From contig NW_023501069.1 of the NCBI RefSeq assembly GCF_014066305.1, positions 62,001 through 126,000 on the forward strand: 64,000 bases of DNA. Direction: 5' to 3'. Each line of letters starts with the position of its first letter. Positions within the stretch are counted from its first letter, which is position 1. The DNA is from Letharia columbiana. Its lineage: Eukaryota > Ascomycota > Lecanoromycetes > Lecanorales > Parmeliaceae. Shown here in pieces: positions 45,830 through 55,917 of the stretch. Below the pieces are notes generated by a model that was not told the origin of the DNA, ran no database searches, and was given only the letters and a program-made list of their open reading frames with translations. The position numbers and the translations under genes are program-made.

Positions 45830-46138
45830 AAGCAACGGGTTTTCATGGATGCCTGAAGCGTTGACTAGCGTTCATAATGCCGTCCTGCCTTATCATTTGT
45901 ATTCATAATCGTTCCTTGGGCATTTCTTGCATACGCCCATACTCACCCTGAGGCGTCCTGCCCAAATCGCATATTTCATAATGCCACTGTAGTTCCTATA
46001 TTGAGCTACGATTTGGGTCGTGTGCATGCATTTGACCAACAGCCTTGGCAGCGAAACCCATATGATGTTCCCCCACTCACGCCTCGCCACTATGCATATT
46101 GTCCATATGCAAGCAAGCCCATTGCGAAACCAGCATTC
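45830..46138. other. Convergent 3' intergenic region
   Basis: About 300 bp between converging stops of the anoctamin and bud13 genes; nothing specific seen. Confidence 0.4.
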
Positions 46139-47164
46139 TCATTCATCCATTTGCCAAGCGTAATCAAGATTCTTCAAATTTGCCGTGCGATTCCTAGCGG
46201 CAAAATACTCTTTTTCAAATCCTGTTCCTCTATCAACCCCGTCCCATCTGTGACCCGGCCTAATCCCATATCGATTCGGCGTTGCAGGTCCCTTGTACAA
46301 CGGTTTCCCGCTGACACTTTTGCCCTCCTTTTTCCTCTCAAGGAACCCGGCTGCTGGATCGTTCCATCTTTCCCTCTCCATCAAATCCTCGTTCAGCTCC
46401 ACATCATCCGCGTACCTCGCTACAGGCATAAACTTCGCCTCACTCAGCTGCTCTCTGCGCTTCTCCTTCTCGGCTCGCTGGAAGTCTCCCTTTTGACCTT
46501 CGAGTTCCGCCGCTGCTTTGGCCGCTTCTTCTTCGGCTTTTTTACGGGCTTCCGCCCGCTTCATCTGCACATTGATGATGCGGCCACTGGCATCTCTATA
46601 TATGGTTTCCTTCCCTTTGCCGCTATGGTCGTCTCCGTCTTCCAGGAACCTTCGCCGTTCTTCGGCTTCCTTACGCTTCAGCTGTGCAGTGACTTGATCC
46701 GCCGTCTGTAGCCCCGCATGGGCGCCCGATTCCATTTTCATGGCCGAATCTTCCATAGTAGGGGCATCATCATCCGCGAGAGCACGAGCCCGAGATTCAG
46801 CAGCTGAAAATGTAAGAATAGCGTCGGCTGCGGCTTGTTCATTGGAGGAAGGTGTTGGAGTGCCGATGGTCTGCCATGTTGTTTTTTTTGCTTTGCGAAA
46901 TTCGGCGCTGTTTGCGTTCACTGATAACTTAGGGTCAAAGAGTGGGACAATCGGTTGAAGGCAGGAGGACAAATATTTCTCACCTTCCAGCGGTGCATCG
47001 TCGTCAGCGTTGCCCGTGCTGTCACGGTCCCAGCCTAAGGCATCATCGTCTGCTATTATGAGACCCGAGGCTGCACCGTCCTTCCGCTTGCGCTTCTTTG
47101 ACTTTTTCTGCTGCTTCGAGTCCGCTGTCAGGTAGTTTTTCGCAAGGTAGTCCGCGAGGGACAT
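46139..47164 (-). CDS. bud13: Pre-mRNA-splicing factor Bud13/Cwc26 (RES complex)
   Basis: The frame 47164-46139 is open throughout (341 aa). The start MSLADYLAKNYL is the conserved Bud13 N-terminus; an upstream ATG at 47200 is less likely. The C-terminal Bud13 domain is clear: NPAAGFLERK, GIRPGHRWDGVDRGTGFEKE and LKNLDYAWQMDE. A Lys/Arg/Glu-rich coiled coil lies in the middle. Bud13 with Snu17 and Pml1 forms the RES complex that helps the spliceosome's first step and pre-mRNA retention. A 63-nt segment (46983-46921) has a perfect donor GTGAGA, a CCTAAG branch-like site and a TTATCAG acceptor. Removing it keeps the frame and joins DDAPLE to VNANSAEFRKAKK, which looks more family-like (320 aa). 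Confidence 0.92.
   Translation of the reverse strand: MSLADYLAKNYLTADSKQQKKSKKRKRKDGAASGLIIADDDALGWDRDSTGNADDDAPLEGEKYLSSCLQPIVPLFDPKLSVNANSAEFRKAKKTTWQTIGTPTPSSNEQAAADAILTFSAAESRARALADDDAPTMEDSAMKMESGAHAGLQTADQVTAQLKRKEAEERRRFLEDGDDHSGKGKETIYRDASGRIINVQMKRAEARKKAEEEAAKAAAELEGQKGDFQRAEKEKRREQLSEAKFMPVARYADDVELNEDLMERERWNDPAAGFLERKKEGKSVSGKPLYKGPATPNRYGIRPGHRWDGVDRGTGFEKEYFAARNRTANLKNLDYAWQMDE
46921..46983 (-). other. Probable in-frame 63-nt intron in bud13
   Basis: GTGAGA donor and TATCAG acceptor enclose exactly 21 codons without a stop. Either it is spliced out or retained; both give an open frame. The encoded segment (GEKYLSSCLQPIVPLFD...) has no counterpart that I know in Bud13 proteins, so splicing is preferred. 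Confidence 0.65.
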
Positions 47165-47349
47165 ACTTGATAATCTGGAGCTTGATTGAATTTTGAGCAA
47201 GATCTCGAATTCTGGGGAAAAGCTTGGCAGCCGCGGCTATCTTTTATTTTATTATAATTTAGGCAAACGCGAAGCGCGTTTCAGTATCAATCAAGACTTG
47301 CTCCTCTACCACCTTTATACATCAAATCAAACTTAGCTGGGCAAAGAAA
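47165..47349. promoter_or_regulatory. Divergent promoter bud13/atl1 with an ACGCG palindrome
   Basis: 185 bp between start codons. It contains AAACGCG-AAG-CGCGTTT (47265-47281), a perfect 7-bp inverted repeat whose arms include the MluI-box core ACGCG bound by MBF-type cell-cycle regulators. A TTTTATTTTATTATAA stretch precedes it. Confidence 0.45.
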
Positions 47350-48107
47350 ATGGCCCGTAGTGATGAAGCGGAGTGGTGGTTCAATGCCGTTTACGCAGCA
47401 GTCCAGCAAGTCCCTAGGGGACGTGTTACAAGCTACGGTCATATTGCTCGTTTGCTAGGAAGGTGTAAGTAAGATTCCGTTCCGGCCACTACTTTATTCA
47501 TCTGCTGTGAAACACGCCTGATGTGCCATTTTGATTTAGCCGAACGTCCTCGGTCAGCAGTCTCCGGAAAGCACGTCGACGGATTGAGAGCTTATCGAAC
47601 TGTAGACAGGTCGGCGTCTGTCTAAAGCATCTACCGTCTTCCTCAGCAAACACAAATCATCATTTCCACGATGCTAACGTTCCATGGCAACGAGTCATCA
47701 ACGCCAAAGGTATCATATCACCAAGGTCGGCAGTCAGAACTCAATGGAGCTAAATTGTCAATTTTGATAAGAGTCACAGAGGTCCAGGCGGTGCTACGAG
47801 ACAAGCGGCGTTCCTAGGGCGAGGTTCGTACATTTCGGAGTACCTAATTCCCTCCTTTTCGGTGCCGAGTGCTGAGTTGCAAGACATATTTCCGGAGCAG
47901 AAGACCCTTTCCAATCCCAAGACATGTCTTGTGAGGCCTTTGAAAAGCAACGCTGACTCTGAAGTGTGCGCAGAAGGAGTCACTGTTGGAACTGGCGATC
48001 TAGGAGAACTAACGGTAGATCTGAGCGCATATGGGTGGTTTCCTCAGTTCCTAACGAGCGACGGGGCTGAGGCTAGTGAGTCAGAAGAAGAAGAGGGCAG
48101 TGGCTGA
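47350..48107 (+). CDS. atl1: Alkyltransferase-like protein (ATL, MGMT-fold, no acceptor Cys)
   Basis: Exons 47350-47464, 47540-47552, 47606-47725, 47780-47823 and 47974-48107 encode 141 aa. The protein has the MGMT C-terminal DNA-binding fold only: WWFNAVYAAVQQVPRGRVTS, YGHIARLLG, a short ERPRQVGVCLKHLP exon join, NVPWQRVINAKGIISPR, and EGVTVG. At the position of the alkyl-acceptor Cys (PCHRV in MGMT) there is Trp70 (PWQRV), the hallmark of ATL proteins. S. pombe Atl1 binds O6-alkylguanine and channels it to nucleotide excision repair. The acidic tail (EASESEEEEGSG) is extra. Exon 2 is only 13 nt. Exon 3 uses the acceptor CTGTAG rather than GACAG 4 nt later, because only the former keeps frame. 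Intron 4 (150 nt) is introner-like. Confidence 0.93.
47824..47973 (+). mobile_element. Introner-like intron, atl1 intron 4
   Basis: 150-nt intron: GTTCGTACATTTCGGAG start, GCTGAGTTGCAAGACATA centre, an opposing ATGTCTTGTGAG arm able to pair with it, CGCTGACTCTGAA branch region and TGTGCGCAG end. Phase 1. Closest in this window to dehydrogenase intron 6. Confidence 0.88.
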
Positions 48108-49164
48108 TTTACGAAAATCGAAACTCCAGTTATTCATTTCATCGTTCGTGAGCTCCAGAAAAGATCATTCCAAGTTGTCTTTGGTCAGAGGAATGGGGGA
48201 TACACTGAGACGGAAGCTACCACAACGTTGAGGTTCATTATGCGTGGTGTGTTATTCTTATAGCAGATACGTGAGCCCTTTTAATCATCGTGATTGAGGA
48301 ATGGGGGTTATTTCGGAAGCCGAGTACTCATTATGGAAAGAGAAAACAGGGTTTCCTTTGACGCTGTTTCAAACTCATTGATCACATGATAGCCGAAGTC
48401 ATTTTGGAGGAGTACGAGGTCATGTCATAAAGTAGGTATTCGGAATATAGGATAGCCCTGTTCGACCACCGTAGTACCGAATTTACTTGAACGCTTTTCT
48501 CGTTGGGGTCCAATAATAGAACATGCGCACATATGAGAAGCCCCAAACCCACAATGAAACAAATAGATGCATCGGGTAGTACGATAATTCCTCCATTCCT
48601 GCCAGAGTTGGTTGAATCGGTAGTGGCTGAGCAAGCTGACGGGCCAGTGATGGAGCTGGAGTGAACATGTGCGCGTCCGCCTTATCGCCCCCCGCCTTCC
48701 GTATCGTCACGATGGCCAGGCTTGGTACCCCGAGCTCCTAAACCTGTTGGGGCCTTTGAGAAGCTGCCTTCAAAGCTTGAATCTGTCTATCTGTCTATCT
48801 GTCTATCTGTCTATCTGCTTTCATCGAGTCACCCGTCCTTCTTCCCTCACAAGTCAAAGTCTCTCTTCTGCTTTGTTCCCTTGCACCTGCCTTTGTTTGC
48901 CGGTGACTCAGACGCGTCTGCAAGTAGTCACCCCTACTGACAATACTCATATATCATTCATCCGCCTCACCTGTCTATCCTCTTCATACCCCCCTCATAT
49001 CACGCCATCCATCCGTTTCACCACCCTCCCCTACATCTTTTCCTTCTGCCTCATTGTGAACATCCAATAAACTTCCAGCGGCACAGTTGGAGTCTATATT
49101 CAATCCGCCTCTCATTGAACGAATCTCTTTACGCTCTACACTCAGCCCCGGGTATCAAGCACTT
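48108..49164. other. Long intergenic region with microsatellite
   Basis: About 1.05 kb between atl1 and the small unknown gene. The right half is pyrimidine-rich and probably promoter. A (TCTATCTG)n-type microsatellite lies at 48781-48818. ORFs here follow the low-complexity CT tract and are not convincing. Confidence 0.5.
48781..48818. repeat. Tetranucleotide-type microsatellite (ATCTGTCT)n
   Basis: About four and a half perfect units of ATCTGTCT in a CT-rich promoter-like stretch. Expected to vary in length between strains. Confidence 0.85.
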
Positions 49165-49747
49165 ATGTCTAACATCGGTCTCAACGATCTGGCCAAGGAG
49201 CACAAGCTCGAGCAAGATCACAAACGCGAATTGGACCAGAAGCATAAGTGGGCCCTCGGAGAAGGGCTCCCAACCCGGGGACACCCTAGCAGACGCCCTG
49301 CAAAGCCATACCCCACGAGGTAAGCAAACATCCATGCCCGGAGACGTGATGGCTCTAAAAATGTTGCTGCTTAGCTACAGCAGGGCGGTCCGACGCGAGG
49401 TTGAATTCCAGCAGAACAAAGCTGCCCAAGTCGCTAAGATCTCTCGCAAACACGAATCTCGCTTTGACCACGATACCTGCACCTCCGACTCTTCGACCGA
49501 GGAAGATGTCAAAGAAGCATCAGCTGCGCCAGAGCTTGACGCTGGCTATACCTACTCTTACGATGCACCGCGAGGCCCTGGTAAAGGCAGCCAAATTCTT
49601 GGTATTGCCCTAGCAAAGGCGGTGGAGAAGTTCGAGACCAAGGCAATGGAGAAGCTGGTCAAAGAGGAGTACGAGGTTGTTGGCAATGAGAAGGAGGATA
49701 CGCATGCGGGATATGCCGCTGACGATGATGACTTTGAGCTTGTGTAA
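49165..49747 (+). CDS. Small charged fungal protein of unknown function
   Basis: Exons 49165-49319 and 49375-49747 (55-nt intron, GTAAGC to CTTAG) encode 175 aa. The N-terminus is highly charged and helical (LAKEHKLEQDHKRELDQKHK), followed by a Pro/Arg-rich stretch, a second helix (SYSRAVRREVEFQQNKAAQV), an acidic segment, and a conserved-looking helix (GIALAKAVEKFETKAMEKLV KEEYEVV). It ends in an acidic DDDDFELV. I do not recognise the family; similar short proteins exist in other Dothideomycetes as far as I recall. An upstream in-frame ATG at 49087 would add 26 residues; the internal start is preferred because MSNIGLNDLAKEHK begins the charged helix. Confidence 0.7.
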
Positions 49748-50182
49748 GGGCTGAGTTCCGCAGTCGCGTCCCTTTCACATTCCTTAAGCAATTGCATGTG
49801 GATTCTCATGGTGTTGCGGTCTTCCAGACCCTGGAGTCCTCAGAAGGTTATGGTGTTGGAAAGAATGAGCCAGCAACGGAAGGTTGTGACCTGTGTCACG
49901 ATATGTGCTCTCGTTTTCTATTCTTGCTTAGTCGAAATTGGATTACCAGTATGATAAGCTTTTGTCCATAAAGTCAATAGACAATCAAGGTCATAAAATC
50001 CAAATCAACGCTTTGTTCTCGGTGCACCATGGTAAGATAAGAGTAACCGTACAACGATTGTAATAATTCACGTAACCTACCCGGCGCTCACAACAACGCT
50101 AGTTGAATAGTTTTGTTTACCTTGCTTCCCTCGCAGATTTTGAGTTGCCACAGTCTTCACCATCAGTCCGCTTACGAATAAA
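49748..50182. other. Intergenic region before brl1/brr6
   Basis: About 435 bp with no recognised element; it should hold the 3' UTR of the small unknown gene and the brl1/brr6 promoter. Confidence 0.4.
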
Positions 50183-51640
50183 ATGGCCCGCCTGAACACA
50201 GATGTGCGATCGCATGAAAGTCCTATGGACTGGCAATGGCAAGAAGGTCATGGCCCAACAGATACAGATTCACCATTTCTAAAGGGCGCCGCAGATAGCA
50301 GTCAGAACAGAGGAGGCTTTGCGGGTCAAAAGCGTAAGTGTATAACATCCTAGGTGCAGCAAAGTGAAAATAAGTTGACGCGCAGTACATTCAGGTTCAG
50401 CGAGTTTCCTCGATTCCCCCTCGAAGACTTCTGTACCGTCCATTGGCCCATCCGGGTCACAGATCTTCCTTCCTCCATCAACGCCCTCGACGAAGCCTCC
50501 CTTCTCTTTTCGCAACTTTCCCTTCACCACCCCGCAGAAATCAATAGAGACAGACTTTTCCTCCGGCGCTGAAATGTCGTCTCCTGTGAATGTGGATACC
50601 GACGATACCCCAGAACCATCAGCTCGAAGGGTGTTGTCCATGACTAAGGGCGCCATGATGCAATTCGAGGGCAAGGAATCCAAAAAGAAACCGTCATCAC
50701 CAGGTCTTTTGAGCAAGTTCTCGAGTCTGGGGCGTGGCGAGGTGGGTCGTAGATCCCATCTTGCTGTGACTCGCAGCAAGTGCAAAGTTCAAAAGCGTCG
50801 CAGACGAGATGGTGGCCCAGACGTCCGCTCAGCGTCACGACGCTCAAACAACGATTCAGACTTCGAAGAGCCACCAGGCAGTGGTGAAGGAACCCAACAA
50901 AATCTTAAGACCGCACGGCAAATGGGATTCATACCCTCGGTTCTTACCTTCATTGATGCACACCCGGGCCTACCCAATACGCTCTCCTACTACGTCCAAT
51001 TCCTGCTAAACTTCTTCCTCGCGTTCTGCGTCATGTACGTGCTCTACGGAATCTTCTCAACAATAAGCAACGATATTACTGAAAGGGCCATGATGGAATC
51101 GTCAGAAATACTTGCAGAGATGGCCGTTTGTGCACGAGAATTTCAGGAAAACAAATGTGAAAGGGACAGTAGGGTGCCAGCCATGGAGACGGTGTGTAAT
51201 AGTTGGGAGAAGTGTATGCAACGGGATCCGTACAAAGTGGGAAGATCAAGGCTCAGTGCTGGCATGTTCGCGGAGATTGTCAACAGCTTCATTGAGCCAA
51301 TATCACTGAAGGCAATAGTACGTTCCTTCTCTTCAACTCTCCCCTTTGCAGTCTTGACATGTCTAACCACTTCATGTAGATCGTTAGCGTCTCCGTCATA
51401 GTAGGCTGCTTCACAGTCAATAACCTGACGTTCGGGCTGTGGAGGGCTAAAACCCATCATCCTCCGCCGCCTCAGCATCCAGCTTACATGCATCATTCAC
51501 CCCAACAGCAGATCGGCTTTCCGCCCGGGAACGAACATTTTTACATACCTTACCAAAATCACATAGGCATGCAGGGCACGGACAAGGGAGGGTATGGGCT
51601 GGAAGGGCAATCGCCTACGAAGAGGCTCGGATACAGGTGA
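50183..51640 (+). CDS. Nuclear envelope protein Brl1/Brr6 (nuclear pore assembly)
   Basis: Exons 50183-50333, 50386-51317 and 51380-51640 encode 447 aa. The N-terminal 230 residues are Ser/Pro-rich and basic. The Brl1/Brr6 domain follows. Its first membrane segment is YYVQFLLNFFLAFCVMYVLY (about 250-275). A lumenal loop comes next with the four conserved cysteines (VCAREFQENKCERDSRVP and ETVCNSWEKCMQRDP), then an amphipathic stretch (FAEIVNSFIEPISLKAI). A second membrane segment is encoded at the start of exon 3 (IVSVSVIVGCFTVNNLTFGL). The tail is His/Pro/Gln-rich. These proteins act at the inner nuclear membrane during pore complex insertion and lipid homeostasis. Filamentous fungi usually have one such protein; the choice between Brl1 and Brr6 names is not meaningful here. 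Confidence 0.93.
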
Positions 51641-52017
51641 AGGATAGATTTTTCTGACGCTTCTATGAGGTTGATCAAGTCTTTGTATCTTGTTTAAAGG
51701 ATAAAGGGCATGATGATAGAATTCTCTCACGCCGTCAGACGCTTACTTTTTGCTCTATCGTAAGATCAATGCTAGGAAACGAATCTGGCCATGCAACCGC
51801 CAAACGACTGCAGGTCTTAGTCTCAACACCGCTATGCAAGAGAGAGATGGTATGAGGTTTGGCGCTTTTAGGACATGTTTAGACACAAAGTGAGTGCACT
51901 CTAGATGTCGATACGCCAAGACCGAAACGACTTAAACTAGGTCAAGACTCCTCTCCCTTTTCTATAGGTATCATGCCTTTCAACTCCTTGAAACGAAGAA
52001 ATCTGTGCCTCTGATGG
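51641..52017. other. Convergent 3' intergenic region
   Basis: About 380 bp between brl1/brr6 and the RCC1 gene; nothing specific seen. Confidence 0.4.
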
Positions 52018-53608
52018 TCACGCAGCAGCTGAAGTTAAAATCGAATACTGCCCCCCACAGTCTGAAAAGTTCAGCATCTTCCCCCGGATTGCAGTATTGT
52101 CGATGCGTGTAGGATGCTGGACATCGTCCGTAGTACCAAGCCCAGTCTGATATGTAGCACTTAGACCCCAAGCGTATGCATGGCCCAAGTCATTCAGGAG
52201 AATCGTATGATCCGTGCCAGCTGAGGCATAGGTGGCCTTGCCGACATTAGGAATAGCTGTAGGCACGATTACGATCCGTGGCCTGCCGTTGCTGTCCTGA
52301 ATGGTGGACGTGAGTGGGACAGTTGCCATGTCGAGACCGGTCTGATATCCGTCAATGCGACCCCAAATCAGTGCCTTGCCTTTCTGTGTGATTGCGATTG
52401 AATGGTGTTGGCCGCCCTCCATATGGGTTATGGTGTCATCGTCTAGGTCCAGAGTCTCCACCATGGTTGGATTATAGACCACTGCATTGTCATCACCAGC
52501 GCCCTTGCGAATACCAGTGCCACCAAAGCTGTTTACGCCCCAAGACCAGACATGATCGTCCTTATCAATGGCAAACGAGTGGTCTGAGCCGGTGTAGATA
52601 GCCTTGTATTTTTTGATTCTCGTGCGAAGAGGCTGAGGCTTGAGGGTAGTTTTGACACCTTTAGTACCAGTACGCTCGATGATATGGTATCCAAGCTGAT
52701 TTTGCTCGCCAGAACCCCAAATAAAGACCGCACCTTTGCTGTCAATAGCCATTGCATGGTTGGCACCGCTGCTGATGTCGACAATGTTCTTGAGGTCGGG
52801 GTAGAGAATCGGTGTGTGTTGAATTTCAACATCCGTGTTAGGGAGGAAACCGAGGACGCCGTCATTTTTCTGTTATATGTGATCGTTAGTCCTACTATAA
52901 AGATACGTCGAGGTGTTGGAGGAAAGTGCTTACCCTGAAGGTTCCCCATCCATAGACATGACCATCATCGGTGAGAGCAAGTGTGTGGCTGTCACCAGCA
53001 GCCAGCTTGACAAATTGCGTGTCTCCTGGAAAGCTCGAGGCTGGAACGGCGGTCGGGCTACTCTCAGCTGGGTTCAACCCGCTGTCACTCTTGTCACTAT
53101 CGTCGCTATCATTGTCATCCATGTCCTTCAAACCACCCTCCCACGTAGTATCACGTCCCAGCGCTCCCTGGTCGTTGACCCCCCATGTCAAAATCTTGTT
53201 GTCATGAGTCAGGGCTGCCACATGCATCCCTCCGCAAGCTACATGGACAATACCAACTTGATTGGCCGAAAGTAAAGGGTTGAGGCGAGGCCGTTTGACA
53301 TCTATAGCAGTTTTGGCAGTTCCCAGTCCCAGCTCAGACGACGAGCCCTCGCCAAAGACGTAAACGTCTAGATGTTGACTGGGGCGTTGATTGATCGCAA
53401 CTTTTGACTTTGGCTTTGTAGCAGGTTGCTTTACAACCCGAACCTTTTTCACAGGTGGCGGAGGTGTTTTTTCATTCTCATCGTTCTTGCGCTTCCTCGG
53501 ATTAGAGGGAGCTTTGACGGGAGCTTTGACGGGAGCTTTCGTGGGCACTGAACCCCTGGACTTGGTAGTCTTGGCGGGCTCTTGTTTCGTATCTGGAGCT
53601 TTCTTCAT
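52018..53608 (-). CDS. RCC1-type Ran guanine nucleotide exchange factor (Prp20/Pim1)
   Basis: Exons 53608-52934 and 52869-52018 (64-nt intron) encode 508 aa. The first 70 residues are a basic chromatin- and importin-binding tail with a PRKRKND nuclear signal and a KAPVKAPVKAP repeat. The rest forms RCC1 repeats with the usual G-x-H / W-G pattern: VACGGMHVAALTHDNKILTW, LAAGDSHTLALTDDGHVYGW, ISSGANHAMAIDSKGAVFIW, IYTGSDHSFAIDKDDHVWSW, MEGGQHHSIAITQKGKALIW and ASAGTDHTILLNDLGHAYAW, ending in CGGQYSIL. Seven blades are expected. RCC1 charges Ran with GTP on chromatin, driving nuclear transport and spindle assembly. An acidic insert (MDDNDSDDSDKSD) sits in blade two. Confidence 0.94.
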
Positions 53609-55146
53609 TGCTGTGGTAGTATGGAAAGGGGGAATTGTGGTAGATTGAGTGTTTGAAGATGTTGTAGATGTCAGAAAGATTTATAAAAGTTCGCGTATCC
53701 CTGCAAGCGGCGGCTTCATGCACTAGACGGTGGAGATTCTGAGGCAGCATCCCTGCAAATTCCGAGAATTCAAGTAGGGTAGACTCGGTCATTCAGGCGT
53801 ACAGAGGTGAGAGGCTGGGCAAGCTGCCAGATAGAATGTTAATCTGAGACGCGGAAAGCTTCCTTTCCTCATTTCACCTCAACTTGGGCATCGACCTGGA
53901 AGATAATATGTTTCTGAAACAGCACACTCTTTGGAGGAGTTCTGGTCGATATTTAAGGAATCTGCACCGCTTCGACTGTCACCTCGTCCTAGCACCGTGC
54001 TCAAGGCCGTTGCTAAAGCCTAAAGGACAGAGCTCAAGTTTGGAGACATCCTGCTGCTTCGGACTGCATTCATCGCCGCTTTCAACAAGATATCAAAAGA
54101 ACAAGCACGAATTTACGTGTGCTCCCAACCCTATCAGGTGTGGACCAGAGCGAGGGAGTGCTGGAGCAAGTTTGCATTTTGGTACCAATCTTACTCAAAG
54201 ATTACTACTGGTGAATCAAGAGATGTCTCGCGAGCAAAAGGCTCGGTCTGCCCCACGAAGTTTCCCATACTTATGTATTAAAGAAGTTAGGCTATGTTAC
54301 TCCGCTGTAGGTTTTTACTCGTGTAATTTCGAGCCAGGTTGAGTTGCAAGACCTACTCAGACTTGTCTTGAGATTGAAACGATGTTCGTGCCCTAATATT
54401 AATACTAATTTCGAACCTTGTTTGGCTGGAAATCAGCAGACGCAGTGACCCAAAGAGAGTAGCACCTCCATAAGTTTCTATTTTCTGGCTGGAGATTTCA
54501 ATAGTAGATCTCTTCGATCTTGAGACACCTTCCGAGCACTGCAAATGGCCAAAACGATCGTCGTGCTTCGTGTCAAACGAAGTCTGCAATGTGCCTAGTT
54601 GAGTTGCAAGGCAGACATCTTTTAGCCGTTTTTCCAGACGTCGCTGATGGAGTAGTCGACCGAAGATACCGGCTATTATTTGAGAGTGTATGAGCGCGGT
54701 GTCTTCGGGCCGCAAGAAGTCAGCCGAACACTAATACCATTGTTTGGACATTTGTGGTATACTGCCATTCGGTTTGTGATTCGAAGTGCTTCTCACACAA
54801 TCACTCTTGAACCTCTGATCTCGAAACTGTTTGCGGTCTCAGAGAGCCGATCGCGACAACTGCGCGTTTCGTGTAGAATAGATCCATCACTTCAATACCC
54901 AAAATAACTCATCTTTTGGGCTCGATGTCAATATTCGAAACCCATTCAATATTCATGTGCCCTTGGCATTTGGCATTTCCCCTTCTATGAGCATTTCGGA
55001 TTCATTTGTCGAGCTTGATGTGCCCCCAGTCGTGTTGCGCTAGATGCTTGCGTCCTCAAAACTTCCCGGCTAATAAATCTCAGGGCGATCGACGTGCCAA
55101 AGTGTAACATTGGGTATCTGAATGCACTGTCGCTACGTGTGATATG
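53609..55146. other. Long intergenic region between RCC1 and arl1
   Basis: About 1.5 kb holding the RCC1 promoter and the arl1 3' end. Two ORFs of 120-152 codons show no family features and are probably chance. GTTGAGTTGCAAG, the core of the introner-like introns, occurs at 54338 and again at 54598. The first has a TAATTTCGAGCC sequence before it and an opposing CTTGTCTTGAGATT after it. This may be a degenerate introner-like copy outside any gene that I can model. Confidence 0.5.
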
Positions 55147-55917
55147 TTATGATTCTGAATTGACGGTTTGCTAACAATCAGAATTAGCAAACTACTGCTC
55201 TTCAATGTTTGGTGGAGTGGAGTGCTTACCACCATCCAATCCATGCCTTCCGCAATTCCGCTTCCATCAATCGCTGAACACGCCACTATGCTCCAATTTC
55301 TATCGCGCAGCTCACCTAATCGCAAAGCTTCTGAAATCTCTCCGGCCCCTTTTGCTCCAGGCTGATCTTGTTTATTTGCAAATACGAGTAGTCCGGCATC
55401 GCGTAGCTCGTCTTCATTAAGCATTGCTGCGAGCTCTTCCGCCGCGGTATTCAATCTTTCAATGTCTGTGGAATCGATCACGAAGACAACAGCCGCGGTG
55501 TTTGCGTAGTAACAGCGCCAGTACGGTCGTATTGATGTTTGGCCACCCAAATCCTAATGGGCTGATTCAGCATGTAGCCAAACACTGGTGTGCAGAAGTG
55601 TGGCGAGTTTACCCAGACGTTAAAGTTGAGATTTTTATAGACTACTGACTCCACGTTGAAGCCAATGGTAGGTATGGTCGTAACAACTTCGCCGATCTGG
55701 GAGGACGGATTACGGTTGGTCCCATTTACAGCTCCCAAGGCGGAAACACTGCACCTTTAATCTATACAGAAGCGTTGTCTTCCCAGCATTGTCCTGTGAG
55801 ACGTAAGTCAGACAGCGCGGGAATAGAGATCGTGGGCCATACAAGTCCCAAGATCAAAATCCTAATCTCTTTTTTTGACCATAGTAGTGAGAGAATCCGT
55901 GACACAGAACCTCCCAT
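55147..55917 (-). CDS. arl1: ADP-ribosylation factor-like GTPase Arl1
   Basis: Exons 55917-55843, 55793-55755, 55696-55613, 55553-55230 and 55170-55147 encode 181 aa (yeast Arl1 has 183). MG at the N-terminus is the myristoylation site. [11 protein letters not shown] is the P-loop, [10 protein letters not shown] switch 1, [18 protein letters not shown] switch 2, [10 protein letters not shown] the guanine-specificity motif and VACSAIDG G5. The [10 protein letters not shown] sequence separates Arl1 from Arf1. The last exon encodes only QTVNSES; without splicing intron 4 the frame runs on with unrelated residues. Arl1 acts at the trans-Golgi, recruiting GRIP-domain golgins. All introns are 50-59 nt and canonical, with no introner-like features. 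Confidence 0.95.

Noticed and set aside
46001..46711. 236-codon plus-strand ORF opposite bud13
   Set aside because: It is the shadow of the charged bud13 coding strand.
48669..49070. ORF across the CT-rich microsatellite region
   Set aside because: Its translation is low complexity from the repeat and promoter tract.
53884..54715. Two ORFs of 120-152 codons between RCC1 and arl1
   Set aside because: No domain, no conserved-looking segments and no sensible exon structure; kept only as intergenic sequence.
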